Program-made: the position numbers and the translations under genes | Shown here: in pieces, positions 11,401-20,125 of the stretch | How positions within the stretch are numbered: the stretch's first letter is position 1 | Layout: each line of letters begins with the position of its first letter | From: a virus | Length of the DNA stretch: 43,816 nucleotides | Reading direction: 5' to 3' (one strand) | IMG/VR virus record: IMGVR_UViG_3300043409_001932 | Coordinates: 1 to 43,816 of that record | Notes under the pieces: model-generated | The model's database searches: none | What the model was told of the DNA's origin: nothing | What the model saw: the letters and a program-made list of their open reading frames with translations, nothing else

Positions 11401-14400
11401 GTACCTGCGGTTCCATTAATACCACTTGTTCCTTGAGAACCTGATGTTCCAGAAGTATTAGATATTCCACTTGTACCTGCGGTACCTGAGATACCACTTG
11501 TACCATTACTACCTGAAGTGCCAGCAGAACCAGATGTTCCTGATGTATTAGATATTCCTGAAGTACCTGCGGTTCCTGAGATACCTGATGTACCATTAGA
11601 ACCAGAAGTATTAGATATTCCTGATGTACCAGCGGTTCCTGAGATTCCACTTGTTCCATTAGATCCAGATGTGTTAGATATTCCTGAAGTTCCAGCAGTT
11701 CCATTAGTACCACTTTCACCAGAAGTTCCGTTTGAACCAGATGTGTTAGATATTCCTGAAGTACCTGCGGTACCATTTATTCCTGATGTACCAGATGAAC
11801 CTGAAGTGCCTGATGTGTTACTTAATCCTGAAGTACCTGCGGTACCAGCAACTCCACTTGTGCCAGATGTACCATTAGATCCTGATGTATTTGATAAACC
11901 AGATGTACCAGCCGTTCCAGATTCACCACTTGTTCCGTTTGTACCATTAGTACCAGAAAGACCCGAAGTACCATTACTACCAGATGTATTACTCAATCCA
12001 GATGTACCAGAAGTACCTGTTGTTCCACTTTTGCCACTTGTACCTGACTCACCACTGGTTCCACTTTCACCGCTTGTTCCTGAAGTACCTGTTGTACCAG
12101 ACTCACCTGAAGTTCCTGATTCTCCACTTGTTCCATTAGTACCACTTGTTCCACTTTCTCCACTTGTGCCAGATTCACCTGATGTACCATTTGATCCAGA
12201 AGTACCACTCTCTCCACTTGTTCCTGATGTTCCAGTTGTTCCTGATTCACCAGAAGTACCATTAGTTCCAGTTGTACCAGATTCTCCTGAAGTTCCTTTT
12301 GTTCCAGAAGTTCCAGATATACCAGAAATTCCTGATATACCACTTACACCATTTAAACCATTTGTTCCAGATGTTCCGCTTTCACCGCTTGTTCCAGATT
12401 CACCGCTTGTACCAGATTCACCAGAAGTTCCAGATTCACCAGAAGTACCATTTGTTCCAGTTGTACCAGATTCACCAGAAGTTCCACTTGTACCTGACTC
12501 TCCGCTTGTTCCGTTTGTACCACTTTCACCTGACGTTCCTGATGTACCTGTAGTCCCAGATTCTCCACTCGTTCCACTTTCACCATATGTTCCACTTGTT
12601 CCTGTTGTTCCAGACTCACCAGATGTACCTGAAGTACCCAATTCACCTGACGTACCATTACTTCCAGTTGTACCAGACTCACCTGAGGTTCCAGCAACAC
12701 CACTTGTACCTGAAGTTCCATTTGTACCGCTTTTACCTGACGTACCAGACTCACCACTTGTTCCATAAGTACCGTTTGTCCCTGATTCACCTGATGTACC
12801 GTTTGTTCCTGAAGTTCCACTTTCACCACTTGTTCCTGATTCTCCAGATGTACCACTTTCACCACTAGTACCATTAGTTCCAGAAGTACCACTTTCACCT
12901 GAGGTTCCGTTAGAACCCGATGTACCTGATTCTCCTGAAGTCCCTGATTCTCCGCTTGTTCCTGAAGTACCTGATTCACCTGAAGTTCCACTTTCACCAC
13001 TTGTTCCAGCAGTTCCACTTGTACCAGATTCACCTGAAGTTCCAGATTCACCTGATGTACCATTTGATCCAGAAGTACCACTCTCTCCACTTGTTCCGTT
13101 TGTACCAGACTCACCTGATGTACCATTTGTTCCTGACGTACTTGATTCACCTGAAGTTCCACTTGTACCTGATTCACCAGATGTACCATTTGTTCCTGAC
13201 GTACTTGATTCACCTGAAGTACCACTTGAACCGCTTTCTCCACTTGAACCTGATGTTCCTGATGAACCACTTGAGCCAGAAGTTCCAGATATTCCAGAAA
13301 TTCCTGACACACCACTAACCCCATTTAAACCATTTGTTCCTGAAGTTCCTGATTCTCCACTTGTTCCAGATTCACCTGAAGTTCCAGATTCACCTGAAGT
13401 TCCAGATTCCCCTGTAGTACCAGATTCTCCGCTTGTACCTGAGGTTCCACTTGTACCTGACTCTCCGCTTGTTCCGTTTGTTCCAGACTCACCTGATGTC
13501 CCAGCAGTTCCTGAAGTTCCAGATTCTCCTGAGGTTCCTGATTCACCACTTGTACCCGATTCTCCTGAAGTACCTGTTGTTCCAGACTCACCACTCGTTC
13601 CACTTTCTCCTGAAGTTCCACTTTCACCTGAAGTTCCTGATTCTCCTGATGTGCCGTTTGTGCCAGAAGTTCCACTTTCACCTGACGTTCCAGTTGTACC
13701 TGATTCTCCTGATGTACCATTTGTACCACTTGTACCAGATTCTCCTGAAGTTCCAGATTCACCTGATGTACCAGATTCTCCGCTTGTTCCTGACTCTCCA
13801 GAAGTTCCACTTTCACCTGAAGTTCCGTTTGTACCTGATTCTCCTGAAGTACCATTTGTACCTGATTCTCCTGAGGTTCCAGACTCACCTGATGTTCCAT
13901 TAGTTCCAGTTGTCCCTGATTCACCACTTGTTCCGTTTGTACCCGATGTACCAGACTCACCTGATGTACCATTAGATCCACTTGTACCTGAAGTTCCTTT
14001 TGTTCCAGAAGTTCCAGATATACCAGAAATTCCTGACACACCACTAACCCCATTTAAACCATTTGTACCAGATGTTCCACTCTCACCACTTGTTCCAGAT
14101 TCACCTGATGTTCCACTCTCACCGCTTGTTCCAGATTCACCACTTGTTCCAGATTCACCTGAAGTTCCAGATTCACCTGAAGTTCCACTTTCACCTGATG
14201 TTCCATTTGTTCCTGATTCACCACTTGTACCGTTTGTACCTGATTCACCTGAGGTTCCTGATTCACCACTTGTACCTGATTCTCCTGATGTACCAGATTC
14301 TCCGCTTGTTCCTGACTCTCCAGCAGTTCCACTTTCACCTGATGTTCCAGACTCACCTGATGTACCATAAGTTCCTGAAGTTCCTGATTCTCCACTTGTT

Positions 14401-16301
14401 CCTGATGTTCCAGCAGTTCCACTTTCACCTGATGTTCCATTTGTTCCTGATTCACCACTTGTACCCGATGTACCTGTTGTTCCGCTTTCACCTGAAGTTC
14501 CGTTACTACCTGATTCTCCAGAAGTTCCTGATTCCCCTGAGGTACCTGATTCTCCTGAAGTTCCACTTGTACCTGACTCTCCGCTTGTTCCGTTTGTTCC
14601 AGACTCACCTGATGTCCCAGCAGTTCCTGAAGTTCCAGATTCTCCTGATGTACCAGACTCACCTGACGTACCAGATTCGCCATTTGTACCTGACTCACCA
14701 GATGTACCTGAAGTACCAGTTGTACCAGATTCCCCTGAAGTACCATTAGTACCTGAAGTGCTTGATTCACCACTTGTACCTGATGTTCCAGTTGTACTTG
14801 ATTCACCTGATGTTCCATTAGTTCCAGTTGTTCCAGATTCACCAGAAGTACCATTTGTACCTGAAGTGCCTGATATACCAGAAATACCTGATACACCACT
14901 TACACCATTTAAACCATTTGTACCAGAGGTACCAGATTCACCTGACGTACCACTCTCACCACTTGTACCAGATTCTCCTGAAGTTCCTGATTCACCAGAA
15001 GTTCCTGATTCACCACTTGTACCACTTTCACCAGAAGTTCCTGATTCACCACTTGTACCACTTTCACCTGAAGTTCCTGATTCACCACTTGTACCACTTT
15101 CACCTGAAGTTCCTGATTCACCACTTGTACCACTTTCACCTGAAGTTCCTGATTCACCACTTGTACCAGATTCTCCTGAAGTACCAGTAGTTCCTGATTC
15201 ACCACTTGTACCAGATTCTCCTGAAGTACCAGTAGTTCCTGATTCACCACTTGTACCAGATTCTCCTGAAGTACCAGTAGTTCCTGATTCACCACTTGTA
15301 CCACTTTCACCTGAAGTTCCTGATTCACCTGAAGTACCATTCGTACCAGTTGTTCCTGACTCACCAGATGTACCACTTGTTCCAGATTCACCTGATGTTC
15401 CGCTTTCCCCAGATGTACCACTTTCACCACTTGTTCCAGATTCACCTGAAGATCCGCTTTCACCACTTGTTCCAGCAGTTCCACTCTCACCAGAAGTTCC
15501 ACTCTCACCACTTGTTCCAGATTCTCCTGATGTACCTGATTCACCAGAAGTTCCTGATTCTCCAGAAGTTCCCGAAGTACCAGCAGTTCCTGATTCACCA
15601 GATGTTCCAGTTGTTCCAGATTCACCAGACGTTCCATTTGTTCCATAAGAACCAGATGTACCTGACATACCAGATGTCCCAGAAATTGCACCTAAAGCAA
15701 CTAAATTAAAATAAGAAGGGTTGTTATAAGGATCTTCCGATCCAGTTGTTGTTGTAGTTACAATATATGTGCTACCATCAAAATAAAATAATTCACCAAC
15801 GTTATAAATAATTGGCGCATAATCACCAGTCCAAGTATCAATAAAAGCACCATTTGCTCCAGAACTACCCGAAGTACCTGATTCCCCTGAAGTTCCGCTT
15901 TCTCCTGAAGTTCCAGAAGTACCTGATTCGCCTGAAGTTCCGCTTTCTCCTGATGTTCCTGAAGTACCCGATTCCCCTGAAGTACCAAAAGTCCCAGATT
16001 CACCACTTGTACCTGAAGTACCAGCAACAAAATCCGAATATGTAAATTGACCCGAAGTCGGATCATACGTTACTAAATACGTGGGTGTTACATTAAGGGT
16101 TAATTCTTGGTTTTCCCATTGGGATGTTGTACTGTTATAAACTAAAATATTACCACCAGTTACACCAGTGGTAATAATTACGTCTGATAAATCATTAAGA
16201 CCTAAATTTAGGATAGCTTGATTTAGATTATCAAAATTTGCATCTAACTCACCAAAGGTTAGAGGTCTCTGAAGAACACTTCTTAAATATATTACTGCCA
16301 T
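2418..16301 (-). CDS. Giant collagen-like tail fibre with C-terminal Peptidase_S74 chaperone
   Basis: A 4627-residue fibre protein. Residues 1-93 are a globular head with [15 protein letters not shown], a motif common at the start of phage tail-fibre proteins and likely the virion attachment end. Residues 94 to about 4300 are almost pure Gly-X-Y triplets ([12 protein letters not shown]), broken near DNA 15690-15850 by a carbohydrate-binding-like island. After [11 protein letters not shown] comes a short beta-rich domain, a second small triplet stretch, then [35 protein letters not shown] and [21 protein letters not shown], the hallmarks of the S74 intramolecular chaperone. In that family the domain trimerises the fibre and cleaves itself before the Ser of SDERLK (here about Ser4515). 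No stop or frame break occurs over 13.9 kb. A CTATTTAT box sits 24 nt before the ATG and a terminator follows. It probably acts in host recognition. Confidence 0.93.
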   Translation of the reverse strand: MAVIYLRSVLQRPLTFGELDANFDNLNQAILNLGLNDLSDVIITTGVTGGNILVYNSTTSQWENQELTLNVTPTYLVTYDPTSGQFTYSDFVAGTSGTSGESGTFGTSGESGTSGTSGESGTSGESGTSGTSGESGTSGESGTSGSSGANGAFIDTWTGDYAPIIYNVGELFYFDGSTYIVTTTTTGSEDPYNNPSYFNLVALGAISGTSGMSGTSGSYGTNGTSGESGTTGTSGESGTAGTSGTSGESGTSGESGTSGESGTSGESGTSGESGTAGTSGESGSSGESGTSGESGTSGESGTSGESGTSGTSGESGTTGTNGTSGESGTSGESGTSGESGTTGTSGESGTSGESGTTGTSGESGTSGESGTTGTSGESGTSGESGTSGESGTSGESGTSGESGTSGESGTSGESGTSGESGTSGESGTSGESGTSGESGTSGESGTSGESGTSGESGTSGTNGLNGVSGVSGISGISGTSGTNGTSGESGTTGTNGTSGESSTTGTSGTSGESSTSGTNGTSGESGTTGTSGTSGESGTNGESGTSGESGTSGESGTSGTAGTSGESGTNGTSGESGTSGTSGESGTSGESGTSGESGSNGTSGESGTTGTSGTSGESGTNGTSGESGTAGTSGTSGESGTSGTYGTSGESGTSGESGTAGESGTSGESGTSGESGTSGESGTSGESGTNGTSGESGTNGTSGESGTSGESGTSGESGTSGESGTSGESGTSGESGTSGESGTSGTNGLNGVSGVSGISGISGTSGTKGTSGTSGSNGTSGESGTSGTNGTSGESGTTGTNGTSGESGTSGESGTNGTSGESGTNGTSGESGTSGESGTSGESGTSGESGTSGESGTSGTNGTSGESGTTGTSGESGTSGTNGTSGESGTSGESGTSGESGTSGESGTTGTSGESGTSGESGTSGESGTSGTAGTSGESGTNGTSGESGTSGTSGTSGESGTTGESGTSGESGTSGESGTSGESGTSGTNGLNGVSGVSGISGISGTSGSSGSSGTSGSSGESGSSGTSGESSTSGTNGTSGESGTSGTSGESSTSGTNGTSGESGTNGTSGESGTSGSNGTSGESGTSGESGTSGTAGTSGESGTSGESGTSGTSGESGTSGESGTSGSNGTSGESGTSGTNGTSGESGTSGESGTSGESGTSGTNGTSGESGTNGTYGTSGESGTSGKSGTNGTSGTSGVAGTSGESGTTGSNGTSGELGTSGTSGESGTTGTSGTYGESGTSGESGTTGTSGTSGESGTNGTSGESGTSGTSGESGTTGTNGTSGESGTSGESGTSGESGTSGESGTSGTNGLNGVSGISGISGISGTSGTKGTSGESGTTGTNGTSGESGTTGTSGTSGESGTSGSNGTSGESGTSGESGTSGTNGTSGESGTSGESGTTGTSGTSGESGTSGESGTSGKSGTTGTSGTSGLSNTSGSNGTSGLSGTNGTNGTSGESGTAGTSGLSNTSGSNGTSGTSGVAGTAGTSGLSNTSGTSGSSGTSGINGTAGTSGISNTSGSNGTSGESGTNGTAGTSGISNTSGSNGTSGISGTAGTSGISNTSGSNGTSGISGTAGTSGISNTSGTSGSAGTSGSNGTSGISGTAGTSGISNTSGTSGSQGTSGINGTAGTSGISNTSGSNGTNGTSGISGTAGTSGLSNTSGSNGTSGTSGVAGTAGTSGISNTSGTSGSQGTSGINGTAGTSGNSNTSGSSGTSGVSGTNGTAGTSGISNTSGSNGTSGTSGINGTAGTSGNSSTSGTSGSAGSSGTNGTSGISGTAGTSGLSNTSGSNGTNGTSGISGTAGTSGVSNTSGTSGSQGTSGVNGTAGTSGASSTSGTSGSAGSSGTAGTSGISGTNGTAGTSGLSNTSGSNGTSGTSGINGTAGTSGNSSTSGTSGSSGSSGISGTAGTSGISNTAGTSGSQGTSGVSGTAGTSGISNTSGSNGTSGISGTNGTAGTSGLSNTSGSNGSSGTSGINGTAGTSGISNTSGSNGSSGTSGISGTAGTSGNSSTSGTSGSQGTSGVNGTAGTSGLSNTSGSNGTSGVSGTNGTAGTSGVSNTSGSNGTSGISGTAGTSGVSNTSGSNGTNGTSGISGTAGTSGISNTSGSNGTSGVSGTSGTSGISNTSGSNGTNGTSGINGTAGTSGISNTSGSNGTSGISGTAGTSGISNTAGTSGSQGTSGINGTAGTSGLSNTSGTSGSNGTSGINGTAGTSGNSNTSGTSGSAGSSGTNGTSGVSGTNGTAGTSGISNTSGSNGTSGTSGVSGTAGTSGLSNTSGTSGSNGTSGISGTAGTSGNSSTSGTSGSAGSSGTAGTSGINGTAGTSGNSNTSGSNGTSGTSGVNGTAGTSGISNTSGSNGTSGVSGTAGTSGVSNTSGTSGSQGTSGVNGTAGTSGLSNTSGTSGSAGSSGTNGTSGISGTAGTSGLSNTSGSNGTSGISGTNGTAGTSGLSNTSGSNGSSGTSGISGTAGTSGISNTSGTSGSQGTSGINGTAGTSGISNTSGTSGSQGTSGISGTAGTSGVSNTSGSNGTAGTSGISSTSGTSGSAGSSGTAGTSGISNTSGTSGTSGSAGTSGTAGRSGTAGTAGISSTSGTSGTSGTTGISGADGVSGVSGTSGTSGTSGNSGSNGSSGTSGINGTAGTSGISNTSGTSGSRGTSGTSGVAGTAGTAGTSGISNTSGSSGTAGTSGINGTAGTSGVSNTSGSNGTNGTSGISGTAGTSGLSNTSGSNGSSGTSGVNGTAGTSGLSDTSGTSGSRGTSGTSGVAGTAGTSGISNTSGSNGTSGVSGTNGTAGTSGISNTSGTSGSNGTSGINGTAGTSGISNTSGTSGSSGSSGTNGTSGISGTNGTAGTSGISNTSGSNGTAGTSGVNGTAGTSGISNTSGSNGSSGTSGINGTAGTSGLSATSGSNGTSGTSGINGTAGTSGNSSTSGTSGSSGSAGTNGTSGTSGVNGTAGTSGLSNTSGSNGTNGTSGISGTAGTSGLSATSGSNGTSGISGTAGTSGLSNTSGTSGSQGTSGVNGTAGTSGISNTSGSNGTSGTSGISGTAGTSGLSSTSGTSGSAGSSGTAAAAGTSTVSATSGTSGSAGTSGKTGTAGTSGISDTSGTSGSQGTSGINGTAGTSGVSNTSGTSGSQGTSGISGTAGTSGISNTSGTSGSAGSSGTASTAGTSTVSSTSGTSGSNGTSGRSGIAGTSGISDTSGSSGTSGTSGSAGTSGISGTAGTSGNSSTSGTSGSAGSSGTHGTSGVSGTAGTSGLSNTSGTSGSQGTSGINGTAGTSGLSNTSGSNGTNGTSGINGTAGTSGLSNTSGTSGSAGSSGTNGTSGVSGTAGTSGLSNTSGSQGTSGINGTAGTSGLSATSGSNGSQGTSGINGTSGTSGLSSTSGTSGSAGSSGTAAAAGTSTVSATSGTSGSAGTSGKTGTAGTSGISDTSGTSGSQGTSGINGTAGTSGLSNTSGSNGTSGVSGTNGTAGTSGNSSTSGSNGSSGTSGINGTAGTSGVANTSGTSGSNGTSGISGTAGTSGISNTNGSSGTNGTSGISGTAGTSGNSSTSGTSGSAGSSGTHGTSGVSSTSGTSGISGTSGSNGTNGTSGINGTSGTSGISGTSGSNGTNGTSGINGTAGTSGLSNTSGTSGSAGSSGTAAAAGTSTVSATSGTSGSAGTSGKNGTAGTSGVSDTSGSNGTSGTSGINGTAGTSGLSNTSGSSGSLGTSGTSGISGTAGTSGNSSTSGTSGSQGTSGINGTAGTSGISGTSGSNGSQGTSGINGTAGTSGISNTSGSNGTSGVSGTAGTSGISNTSGTSGSQGTSGISGTAGTSGISNTSGSNGTSGVSGTNGTAGTSGLSNTSGSNGSSGTSGINGTAGTSGISNTSGTSGSNGTSGVSGTAGTSGISNTSGSNGTSGISGTAGTSGLSNTSGTSGSQGTSGINGTAGTSGVSNTSGSNGTSGVSGTAGTSGISSTSGSNGTNGTSGINGTAGTSGISNTSGSNGTSGISGTAGTSGISNTSGTSGSQGTSGIRGTAGTSGISDTSGTSGSSGTSGVKGTAGTSGISDTSGSSGTAGTSGINGTSGTSGIANTSGTSGSQGTSGVSGTAGTSGISSTSGSNGTSGVSGTAGTSGLSNTSGSNGTSGTSGINGTAGTSGISNTSGSNGTHGTSGIRGTAGTSGISDTSGTSGSNGTSGVKGTAGTSGLSDTSGTSGSRGTSGTSGVAGTSGTSGISNTSGSNGTAGTSGINGTAGTSGNSNTSGSQGTSGRSGTAGTSGVAASSGLSAGSGSSGTNGTAGTSGTSGISGNLGTSGTYVSVTGVSGLSGGGTLTTNQTINVDTANLSATTQIYPLAFWDNNNSKFGDPSNAAYGGATGSYFYWDQGVQQTKFNGAVVTPVSYLVRDTNGVVGLTGTSPAGTSGTSGVAGASGSSGSSGTSGRAGTSGTSGINGNAGTAGTSGVSGTAGTSGTSASGGGGGTNPTTPYIPYNNSSTFADSSMKQDASGAIWQTNSLGTGEFWADGNIIAFYSDERLKKDFNDITNALDKVKSLRSVTYYQNELADGLMNRTYPERQVGVIAQDVEKVLPEAVKLAPFDRNVDENGVINSKSGENYLTVQYEKIVPLLIAAINELTIEVERLKQR
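15001..15144 (-). repeat. 36-bp tandem repeat, four copies
   Basis: Four head-to-tail 36-bp units beginning gttcctgattcacc on the plus strand. Copies 2-4 are identical and copy 1 differs by one base (15033). Each encodes 12 residues of GES/GTS. Exactness against the synonym-rich background points to recent slippage or unequal recombination. Confidence 0.9.
15145..15279 (-). repeat. 45-bp tandem repeat, three identical copies
   Basis: Three identical 45-bp units abut the 36-bp array. Each is a 36-bp-like block plus gtaccagta and encodes 15 residues containing [14 protein letters not shown]. The adjacency of two exact arrays marks 15.0-15.3 kb as the youngest expansion in the gene. Confidence 0.9.
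15690..15850 (-). other. Non-repeat island in the fibre: carbohydrate-binding-like module
   Basis: About 53 residues interrupt the triplets near the fibre's N-terminal end: [20 protein letters not shown], then [17 protein letters not shown] and a [10 protein letters not shown] strand. The W-x-G-x-Y ... Y-x-x-G-x-x-x-Y-x-G-x-x-Y-x-x-x ... P-x-x-x-x-W/F pattern resembles CBM5/12-like modules that often sit between collagen-like segments of phage fibres. The resemblance was judged by eye. Confidence 0.5.
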
Positions 16302-16306
16302 TTATT

Positions 16307-16346
16307 ATCGGAATTTAAACTATAGATAAATAGTGTCAATTCCGAT
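16307..16346. repeat. 9-bp inverted repeat around the fibre promoter box
   Basis: ATCGGAATT (16307-16315) and AATTCCGAT (16338-16346) are exact reverse complements, with the CTATTTAT box between them. The pair lies between the ClpC stop and the fibre start codon. It could be an operator or a weak terminator for ClpC; there is no T-tract, so a classic terminator is unlikely. Confidence 0.5.
16326..16333 (-). promoter_or_regulatory. (A/C)TATTTAT box, putative late promoter of the giant fibre gene
   Basis: CTATTTAT on the minus strand, 24 nt before the fibre ATG. The same octamer recurs before many structural or tagged genes in this window. Confidence 0.45.
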
Positions 16347-16351
16347 TAAAG

Positions 16352-18808
16352 CTACAGCATCTTAACTATTATTTTCTCTTTTTTAATATCATAGTTAATA
16401 TTAAACGATCCTTCTTTAGGCATACCGTTCTTTAATAGCTCTTCCGACATTGGATCTTCTATATATTTTTGGATAGTCCTCTGTAACTCCCTGGCACCGT
16501 AATTCTTATCATATCCAAGCTCAGATAATTTTTCTTTTGCTGATTTTGTTATCTTAAAACTATAGTTAGATTCTTTTAATCTTTCAGCTAACTCATTCAT
16601 TTGCAAATCTATAATCTTAATTATTTCTTCTTTACCTAAATGATTAAAATAAATTAAATCATCCAAACGATTTAAAAATTCTGGTTTAAAAGTTTTCTTC
16701 AAGCTTTTTTCAATTATAGCTTGTGATGATTTTATTGTATCTTCATCAGTTGAGAAACCAATCTTAACACCGAAATCTTGAACATCTTTTAAACCAACAT
16801 TTGATGTCATAATAATAATAGTATTTTTAAAATTAATTTTTCTACCACTACCATCTGTTAAATGTCCCTCATCTAATAGTTGTAATAAAATATTAAATAA
16901 ATCTGGATGAGCTTTTTCAATTTCATCAAATAAAATGAGTGAGTATGGTTTATTTTTAACCTTTTCGGTTAATTGTCCACCTTCATTATAACCAACATAT
17001 CCTGGAGGAGCACCAATTAATTTAGAAATATTAAATTTTTCGGAATACTCTGACATATCAATACGGATCATAGCATCTTCACTACCAAATACTTTTTCAG
17101 CTAAAACTTTAGCTAATTCTGTTTTACCAACCCCAGTAGGCCCTATGAATAAGAATGAACCAATTGGTCTATTTTGTCTACGAATACCAGTTCTATTACG
17201 TTTAATAGCTGCTGAAACTTTACCAATAGCTTCATCTTGACCTATTACGGTATTTGACAATTCTTTATCAATGTCAATTAATTTTTTAATTTCGTTTTGT
17301 GAAATTTTACTAATAGGTATTCCAGTCATCATAGATACAACCTCACAAATCATTTCGTCCGTGACAATCATACGTTTATTATTCAAACCATCTTTCCAAA
17401 TTTTTGTTTCTTTATCAAGTTCACTTGTTGTTTTCTTTTCAAGATCTCTTAAATCAGCAGCCTTTTCATAATTTTGGCTTTTAACAACATCAGTTTTTAA
17501 TTTCTTAATTTCTTTAACTTTGTCCTCCAACTCCTTAATTTTTTGTGGTGGTTTAATACTAACCTGAGTTCTAGAACCAGCCTCATCTAAGATATCAATT
17601 GCTTTATCTGGAAATTCACGATTTGTTATATATCTGTCAGATAGTCTAATAATCTCATCAATAGCATCATCCGTATATTCCACTTTATGAAAATCCTGAT
17701 ATTTTTCACGAATATTCATAAGGATATCCTTTGTTTCAGCTAATGTTGGTGGGTTAACCATAACTTTTTGGAAACGTCTATCCAACGCACCATCTTTTTC
17801 AATATGCTCACGATATTCATCTAAAGTTGTAGCACCAATACACTGTACCTCACCACGAGCTAAAGCTGGTTTAAATACATTTGCAGCATCTAATGAACCA
17901 GAAGAATTACCAGCACCAACTAAGGTATGTAATTCATCTACAAATAAAATAATATTCGGGTTATCCCTAACTTCTTCCAATAAACCTTTAATTCTTTCTT
18001 CAAATTGACCACGGTATTTAGTACCAGCTACCATTGAAGTTAAATCTAAACTCATTAATCTTTTGCCTTGAAGTGGTCTAGGACATTCATTTTTAGCTAT
18101 TTTAATAGCCAAACCTTCAGCAATTGCTGTTTTACCAACACCAGGATCACCAATCAATACTGGATTATTTTTTTTCCTACGTGTTAAAATTTGTGCAACA
18201 CGCTCAACCTCAGCCTCTCTACCAATAATTGGATCTAATTTATCATCATTAGCTAAAGCAGTTAAATCACGACTGTAATTATCTAAAATAGGTGTTTTTG
18301 ATTTAACTTTACTTTGTTGGTTTTCGTTTGATGTATTTCTTTTATTACTATCTTCATCTGAAAAATATGTAGATGATACATTTAATTGTTTTAATTTTCT
18401 CTGTATAAATGTTTTAGATATACTGTAATCCTTTATTATTTTTATAATAGCCATATCTAAATCAAATGAAACCGTGAAGAATAGCTCAGCACTAATAAAT
18501 TCTTCTTTATTTTTTGCTTTTGAACATTGCTTAAGAACCTCTTGTAAAGGAACTTCAAATGTTAATATACTTTCATTATTTATCTCACTATCGTTATCGG
18601 ATTGTTTTTTTATAAAATTATCAACATCAGTTAGAAGTAAATCATAATCTGAAATTTTATCTTTTAGAATTTCACGAATAACATTATCTGACACCATGAT
18701 ACCATATAAAACGTGTTCTAACCTTAATTTACTATCTCTATATTGAAGAGCTGTTTCACGACCGACTGTAAAGGCTTGTCTTAGTTCATTTGACATTTTT
18801 TCTTTCAT
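16352..18808 (-). CDS. clpC: ClpC-type AAA+ unfoldase
   Basis: An 818-residue Hsp100/Clp ATPase, full length for ClpC. It has an N-terminal Clp_N-like domain ([13 protein letters not shown] onward, 1-150), AAA-1 with Walker A GDPGVGKT (220-227), Walker B ILFVDE and pore loop KYRGQF, and a short ClpC-type middle segment (about 421-470). AAA-2 has Walker A GPTGVGKT (556-563), Walker [13 protein letters not shown] and pore loop [19 protein letters not shown] (676-685) supplies the IGF tripeptide that docks Clp ATPases onto ClpP, so it may feed host ClpP. The text around it resembles Bacteroidetes ClpC, suggesting acquisition from a host. The ATG at 18808 is chosen because an in-frame TTG at 18856 is the -33 box of the gene's own promoter. 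It is the only gene between the fibre and that promoter. Confidence 0.93.
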   Translation of the reverse strand: MKEKMSNELRQAFTVGRETALQYRDSKLRLEHVLYGIMVSDNVIREILKDKISDYDLLLTDVDNFIKKQSDNDSEINNESILTFEVPLQEVLKQCSKAKNKEEFISAELFFTVSFDLDMAIIKIIKDYSISKTFIQRKLKQLNVSSTYFSDEDSNKRNTSNENQQSKVKSKTPILDNYSRDLTALANDDKLDPIIGREAEVERVAQILTRRKKNNPVLIGDPGVGKTAIAEGLAIKIAKNECPRPLQGKRLMSLDLTSMVAGTKYRGQFEERIKGLLEEVRDNPNIILFVDELHTLVGAGNSSGSLDAANVFKPALARGEVQCIGATTLDEYREHIEKDGALDRRFQKVMVNPPTLAETKDILMNIREKYQDFHKVEYTDDAIDEIIRLSDRYITNREFPDKAIDILDEAGSRTQVSIKPPQKIKELEDKVKEIKKLKTDVVKSQNYEKAADLRDLEKKTTSELDKETKIWKDGLNNKRMIVTDEMICEVVSMMTGIPISKISQNEIKKLIDIDKELSNTVIGQDEAIGKVSAAIKRNRTGIRRQNRPIGSFLFIGPTGVGKTELAKVLAEKVFGSEDAMIRIDMSEYSEKFNISKLIGAPPGYVGYNEGGQLTEKVKNKPYSLILFDEIEKAHPDLFNILLQLLDEGHLTDGSGRKINFKNTIIIMTSNVGLKDVQDFGVKIGFSTDEDTIKSSQAIIEKSLKKTFKPEFLNRLDDLIYFNHLGKEEIIKIIDLQMNELAERLKESNYSFKITKSAKEKLSELGYDKNYGARELQRTIQKYIEDPMSEELLKNGMPKEGSFNINYDIKKEKIIVKML

Positions 18809-18825
18809 ATTATATCTATTTTTGA

Positions 18826-18856
18826 CAAAGGTAACTAATGGATTGACATTTTCCAA
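18826..18856 (-). promoter_or_regulatory. Bacteroidetes-type promoter for clpC
   Basis: On the minus strand TTG (18856-18854), a 20-nt spacer, then TACCTTTG (18833-18826), matching the TTG / TAnnTTTG consensus. The clpC ATG begins 17 nt further on. It overlaps the divergent promoter at 18843-18873. Confidence 0.8.
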
Positions 18857-18873
18857 ATAATTTATTACTTTTG
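18843..18873 (+). promoter_or_regulatory. Bacteroidetes-type promoter for the 18894 gene
   Basis: TTG (18843-18845), a 20-nt spacer, then TACTTTTG (18866-18873); the start codon lies 20 nt downstream. Its -33 box sits inside the spacer of the opposing clpC promoter and the reverse is also true. Confidence 0.8.
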
Positions 18874-18893
18874 TTTTAAATAAATATACACAT

Positions 18894-19121
18894 ATGGAAA
18901 CAGTATTAATAAATTTAAAAAATGGTAAGGTTCAAACTTATGAAAATGTTCGAACAACGGTAATTAGTGGTAATTATTTAATTTTAGTTACCAAACAAGG
19001 TGAAATTAACCCTAATGATGAAACAGATGCTTATGTTTTAACGACAAATGAGATTATTGATTTAAATGAAGTGCGTAATTACACGGTAAAAACAAAAACA
19101 AAAAGTTATGGTAAAGAGTAA
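18894..19121 (+). CDS. Hypothetical small protein
   Basis: A 75-residue protein of no recognised family. It appears to be mostly beta (METVLINLKNGKVQTYENV, then ISGNYLILVTKQGE) with a Lys/Thr-rich tail KTKTKSYGKE; no signal peptide or membrane segment. It is the first gene after a strong host-type promoter, which suggests early expression. It overlaps the KTSC gene by 14 nt and so forms a two-gene transcript with it. Confidence 0.75.
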   Translation: METVLINLKNGKVQTYENVRTTVISGNYLILVTKQGEINPNDETDAYVLTTNEIIDLNEVRNYTVKTKTKSYGKE

Positions 19122-19347
19122 AAACTACAACGGAAACAAAATTATCTGCGAATATGATAGTTCTAATCTAAAAGGGGCTGAGTATGATACCATAACTAAA
19201 AAACTAAATGTTACGTTTGGTAATGGTATGAAGTACGAGTATGATGATGTTTCGCATGAAACATTTGCCGAATTAAATTTATCTGAAAGCCAAGGTAAAT
19301 ACTTTAACCAAAAAATAGCTAAAAATTTTACATACAGAAAAATATAA
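19108..19347 (+). CDS. KTSC domain protein
   Basis: 79 residues, almost entirely one KTSC domain (PF13619): SSNLKGAEYD, a strand pair LNVTFGNGMKYEYDDV, then the signature end GKYFNQKIAKNFTYRKI. The family's function is not firmly known; in phages and bacteria it occurs alone or fused to nucleic-acid enzymes. The start overlaps the preceding gene by 14 nt, so translational coupling is likely. No gene follows for 78 nt, where two CTATTTAT boxes lie. Confidence 0.85.
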   Translation: MVKSKNYNGNKIICEYDSSNLKGAEYDTITKKLNVTFGNGMKYEYDDVSHETFAELNLSESQGKYFNQKIAKNFTYRKI

Positions 19348-19360
19348 AGTATCGTTTTAT

Positions 19361-19368
19361 CTATTTAT
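19361..19368 (+). promoter_or_regulatory. CTATTTAT box (upstream copy)
   Basis: First of two CTATTTAT copies in the 78-nt gap before the short collagen-like gene, 42 bp upstream of the second. It is 57 nt from the start codon and may be a second start site or a chance match. Confidence 0.3.
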
Positions 19369-19402
19369 TATAAATTATGGTTAAACTAACCAAATAATAA
19401 AA

Positions 19403-19410
19403 CTATTTAT
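19403..19410 (+). promoter_or_regulatory. CTATTTAT box, putative late promoter of the fibre cluster
   Basis: CTATTTAT 15 nt before the ATG at 19426; likely drives the two fibre genes that follow. Confidence 0.45.
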
Positions 19411-19425
19411 CAATAAATAAAAACA

Positions 19426-20103
19426 ATGTCAAGTACAAAAATAGACCAACTTCCACTATTTCCTGGAACCGACACCTCAGGAGTATATCTTGTTGTAAAC
19501 GATAAAACCGAAACCACAACATATAAAATTAAAAAAGAAACGTTACTTGGTACATCAGGTAATTCTGGTAATTCAGGTACAAGTGGTGTAAATGGTATCT
19601 CAGGAACGTCTGGTATATCAGGTACAAGTGGTGTAAATGGTATCTCAGGAACGTCTGGTATATCAGGTACAAGTGGTGTAAATGGTTTATCTGGTACATC
19701 TGGTACAAGTGGTGTAAATGGTATCTCAGGAACGTCTGGTATGTCAGGTACAAGTGGTTTAAATGGTTCATCTGGGACATCTGGCGCTGATGGGGTTTCA
19801 TCTGACCAGTATCATTGGAGAAATGGGGATGAAATTATGATCTCATCAGGTCAAATTATAACAATTGGGTCGGATTACATGTTAATTGATAGTGCGTTAC
19901 TTACTGAAGCTGCAACTAACGATGGCTTTGGGTCATCAGTCACGATAGCAGGTAAAACATATAGTAGAGACGGTAAACTATCTGTTTTTGGTGACTTTGT
20001 TGTTTATGATTCAGACATCCTAAACAATGGTCAGATAAGAGTTGAGGGTGGTCTCATATTAGAAGGGGATACTAACATAATAGGAAATGGAATAATAATT
20101 TAA
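19426..20103 (+). CDS. Short collagen-like fibre/appendage protein
   Basis: 225 residues in three parts. Residues 1-42 ([20 protein letters not shown] and [16 protein letters not shown]) form a small beta-rich head. Residues 43 to about 125 are Gly-X-Y triplets (GTS, GVN, GIS), the same composition as the giant fibre but tiny. The rest is a beta-rich tip with repeating strands ([17 protein letters not shown], then [18 protein letters not shown] and NIIGNGIII) that looks like the start of a beta-helix. It has no S74 chaperone. It is 22 nt upstream of the beta-helical fibre gene and probably the partner of that virion appendage. Triplets continuous from about 43 suggest a trimer. Confidence 0.8.
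   Translation: MSSTKIDQLPLFPGTDTSGVYLVVNDKTETTTYKIKKETLLGTSGNSGNSGTSGVNGISGTSGISGTSGVNGISGTSGISGTSGVNGLSGTSGTSGVNGISGTSGMSGTSGLNGSSGTSGADGVSSDQYHWRNGDEIMISSGQIITIGSDYMLIDSALLTEAATNDGFGSSVTIAGKTYSRDGKLSVFGDFVVYDSDILNNGQIRVEGGLILEGDTNIIGNGIII
19576..19665 (+). repeat. 45-bp perfect tandem duplication in the triplet region
   Basis: Two identical 45-bp copies starting ggtacaagtggtgtaaatgg, followed by a partial third (19666 on). Each encodes 15 residues, [15 protein letters not shown]. Confidence 0.9.
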
Positions 20104-20125
20104 ATAAACAAATAAAACAAAAAAA

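Larger units (their letters stand above)
3405..16022 (-). repeat. Gly-X-Y (GTS/GES) coding repeat, about 1,400 triplets
   Basis: The coding strand is a 9-nt periodic array encoding Gly-X-Y. Two zones are visible. From about 12030 to 16022 (N-terminal) GES/GTS triplets dominate. From about 3405 to 12030 the unit is longer, GTAGTSG(I/L/V/N)S(N/S/D)TSG followed by GSNGTSG or GSQGTSG, with Gly replaced by Asn, Ser or Asp at regular intervals. Synonymous codons vary widely (GGT/GGA; TCA/AGT/TCT), so most of the array is conserved at protein rather than DNA level. Confidence 0.95.

Noticed and set aside
2906-15709. Long plus-strand open frames rich in P-E-V-P and in Leu/Tyr/Gln/His inside the fibre gene
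   Set aside because: They are antisense and off-frame readings of the 9-nt Gly-X-Y periodicity. They change composition with the repeat, have no promoters or start context, and vanish where the repeat ends.
3405-16022. CRISPR-like array
   Set aside because: Repeats are coding triplets without constant repeat-spacer alternation, and the frame is kept throughout.
18809-18856. TTG start for clpC giving 16 extra residues
   Set aside because: That TTG is the -33 element and the extra codons span the promoter; the ATG at 18808 fits the family start.
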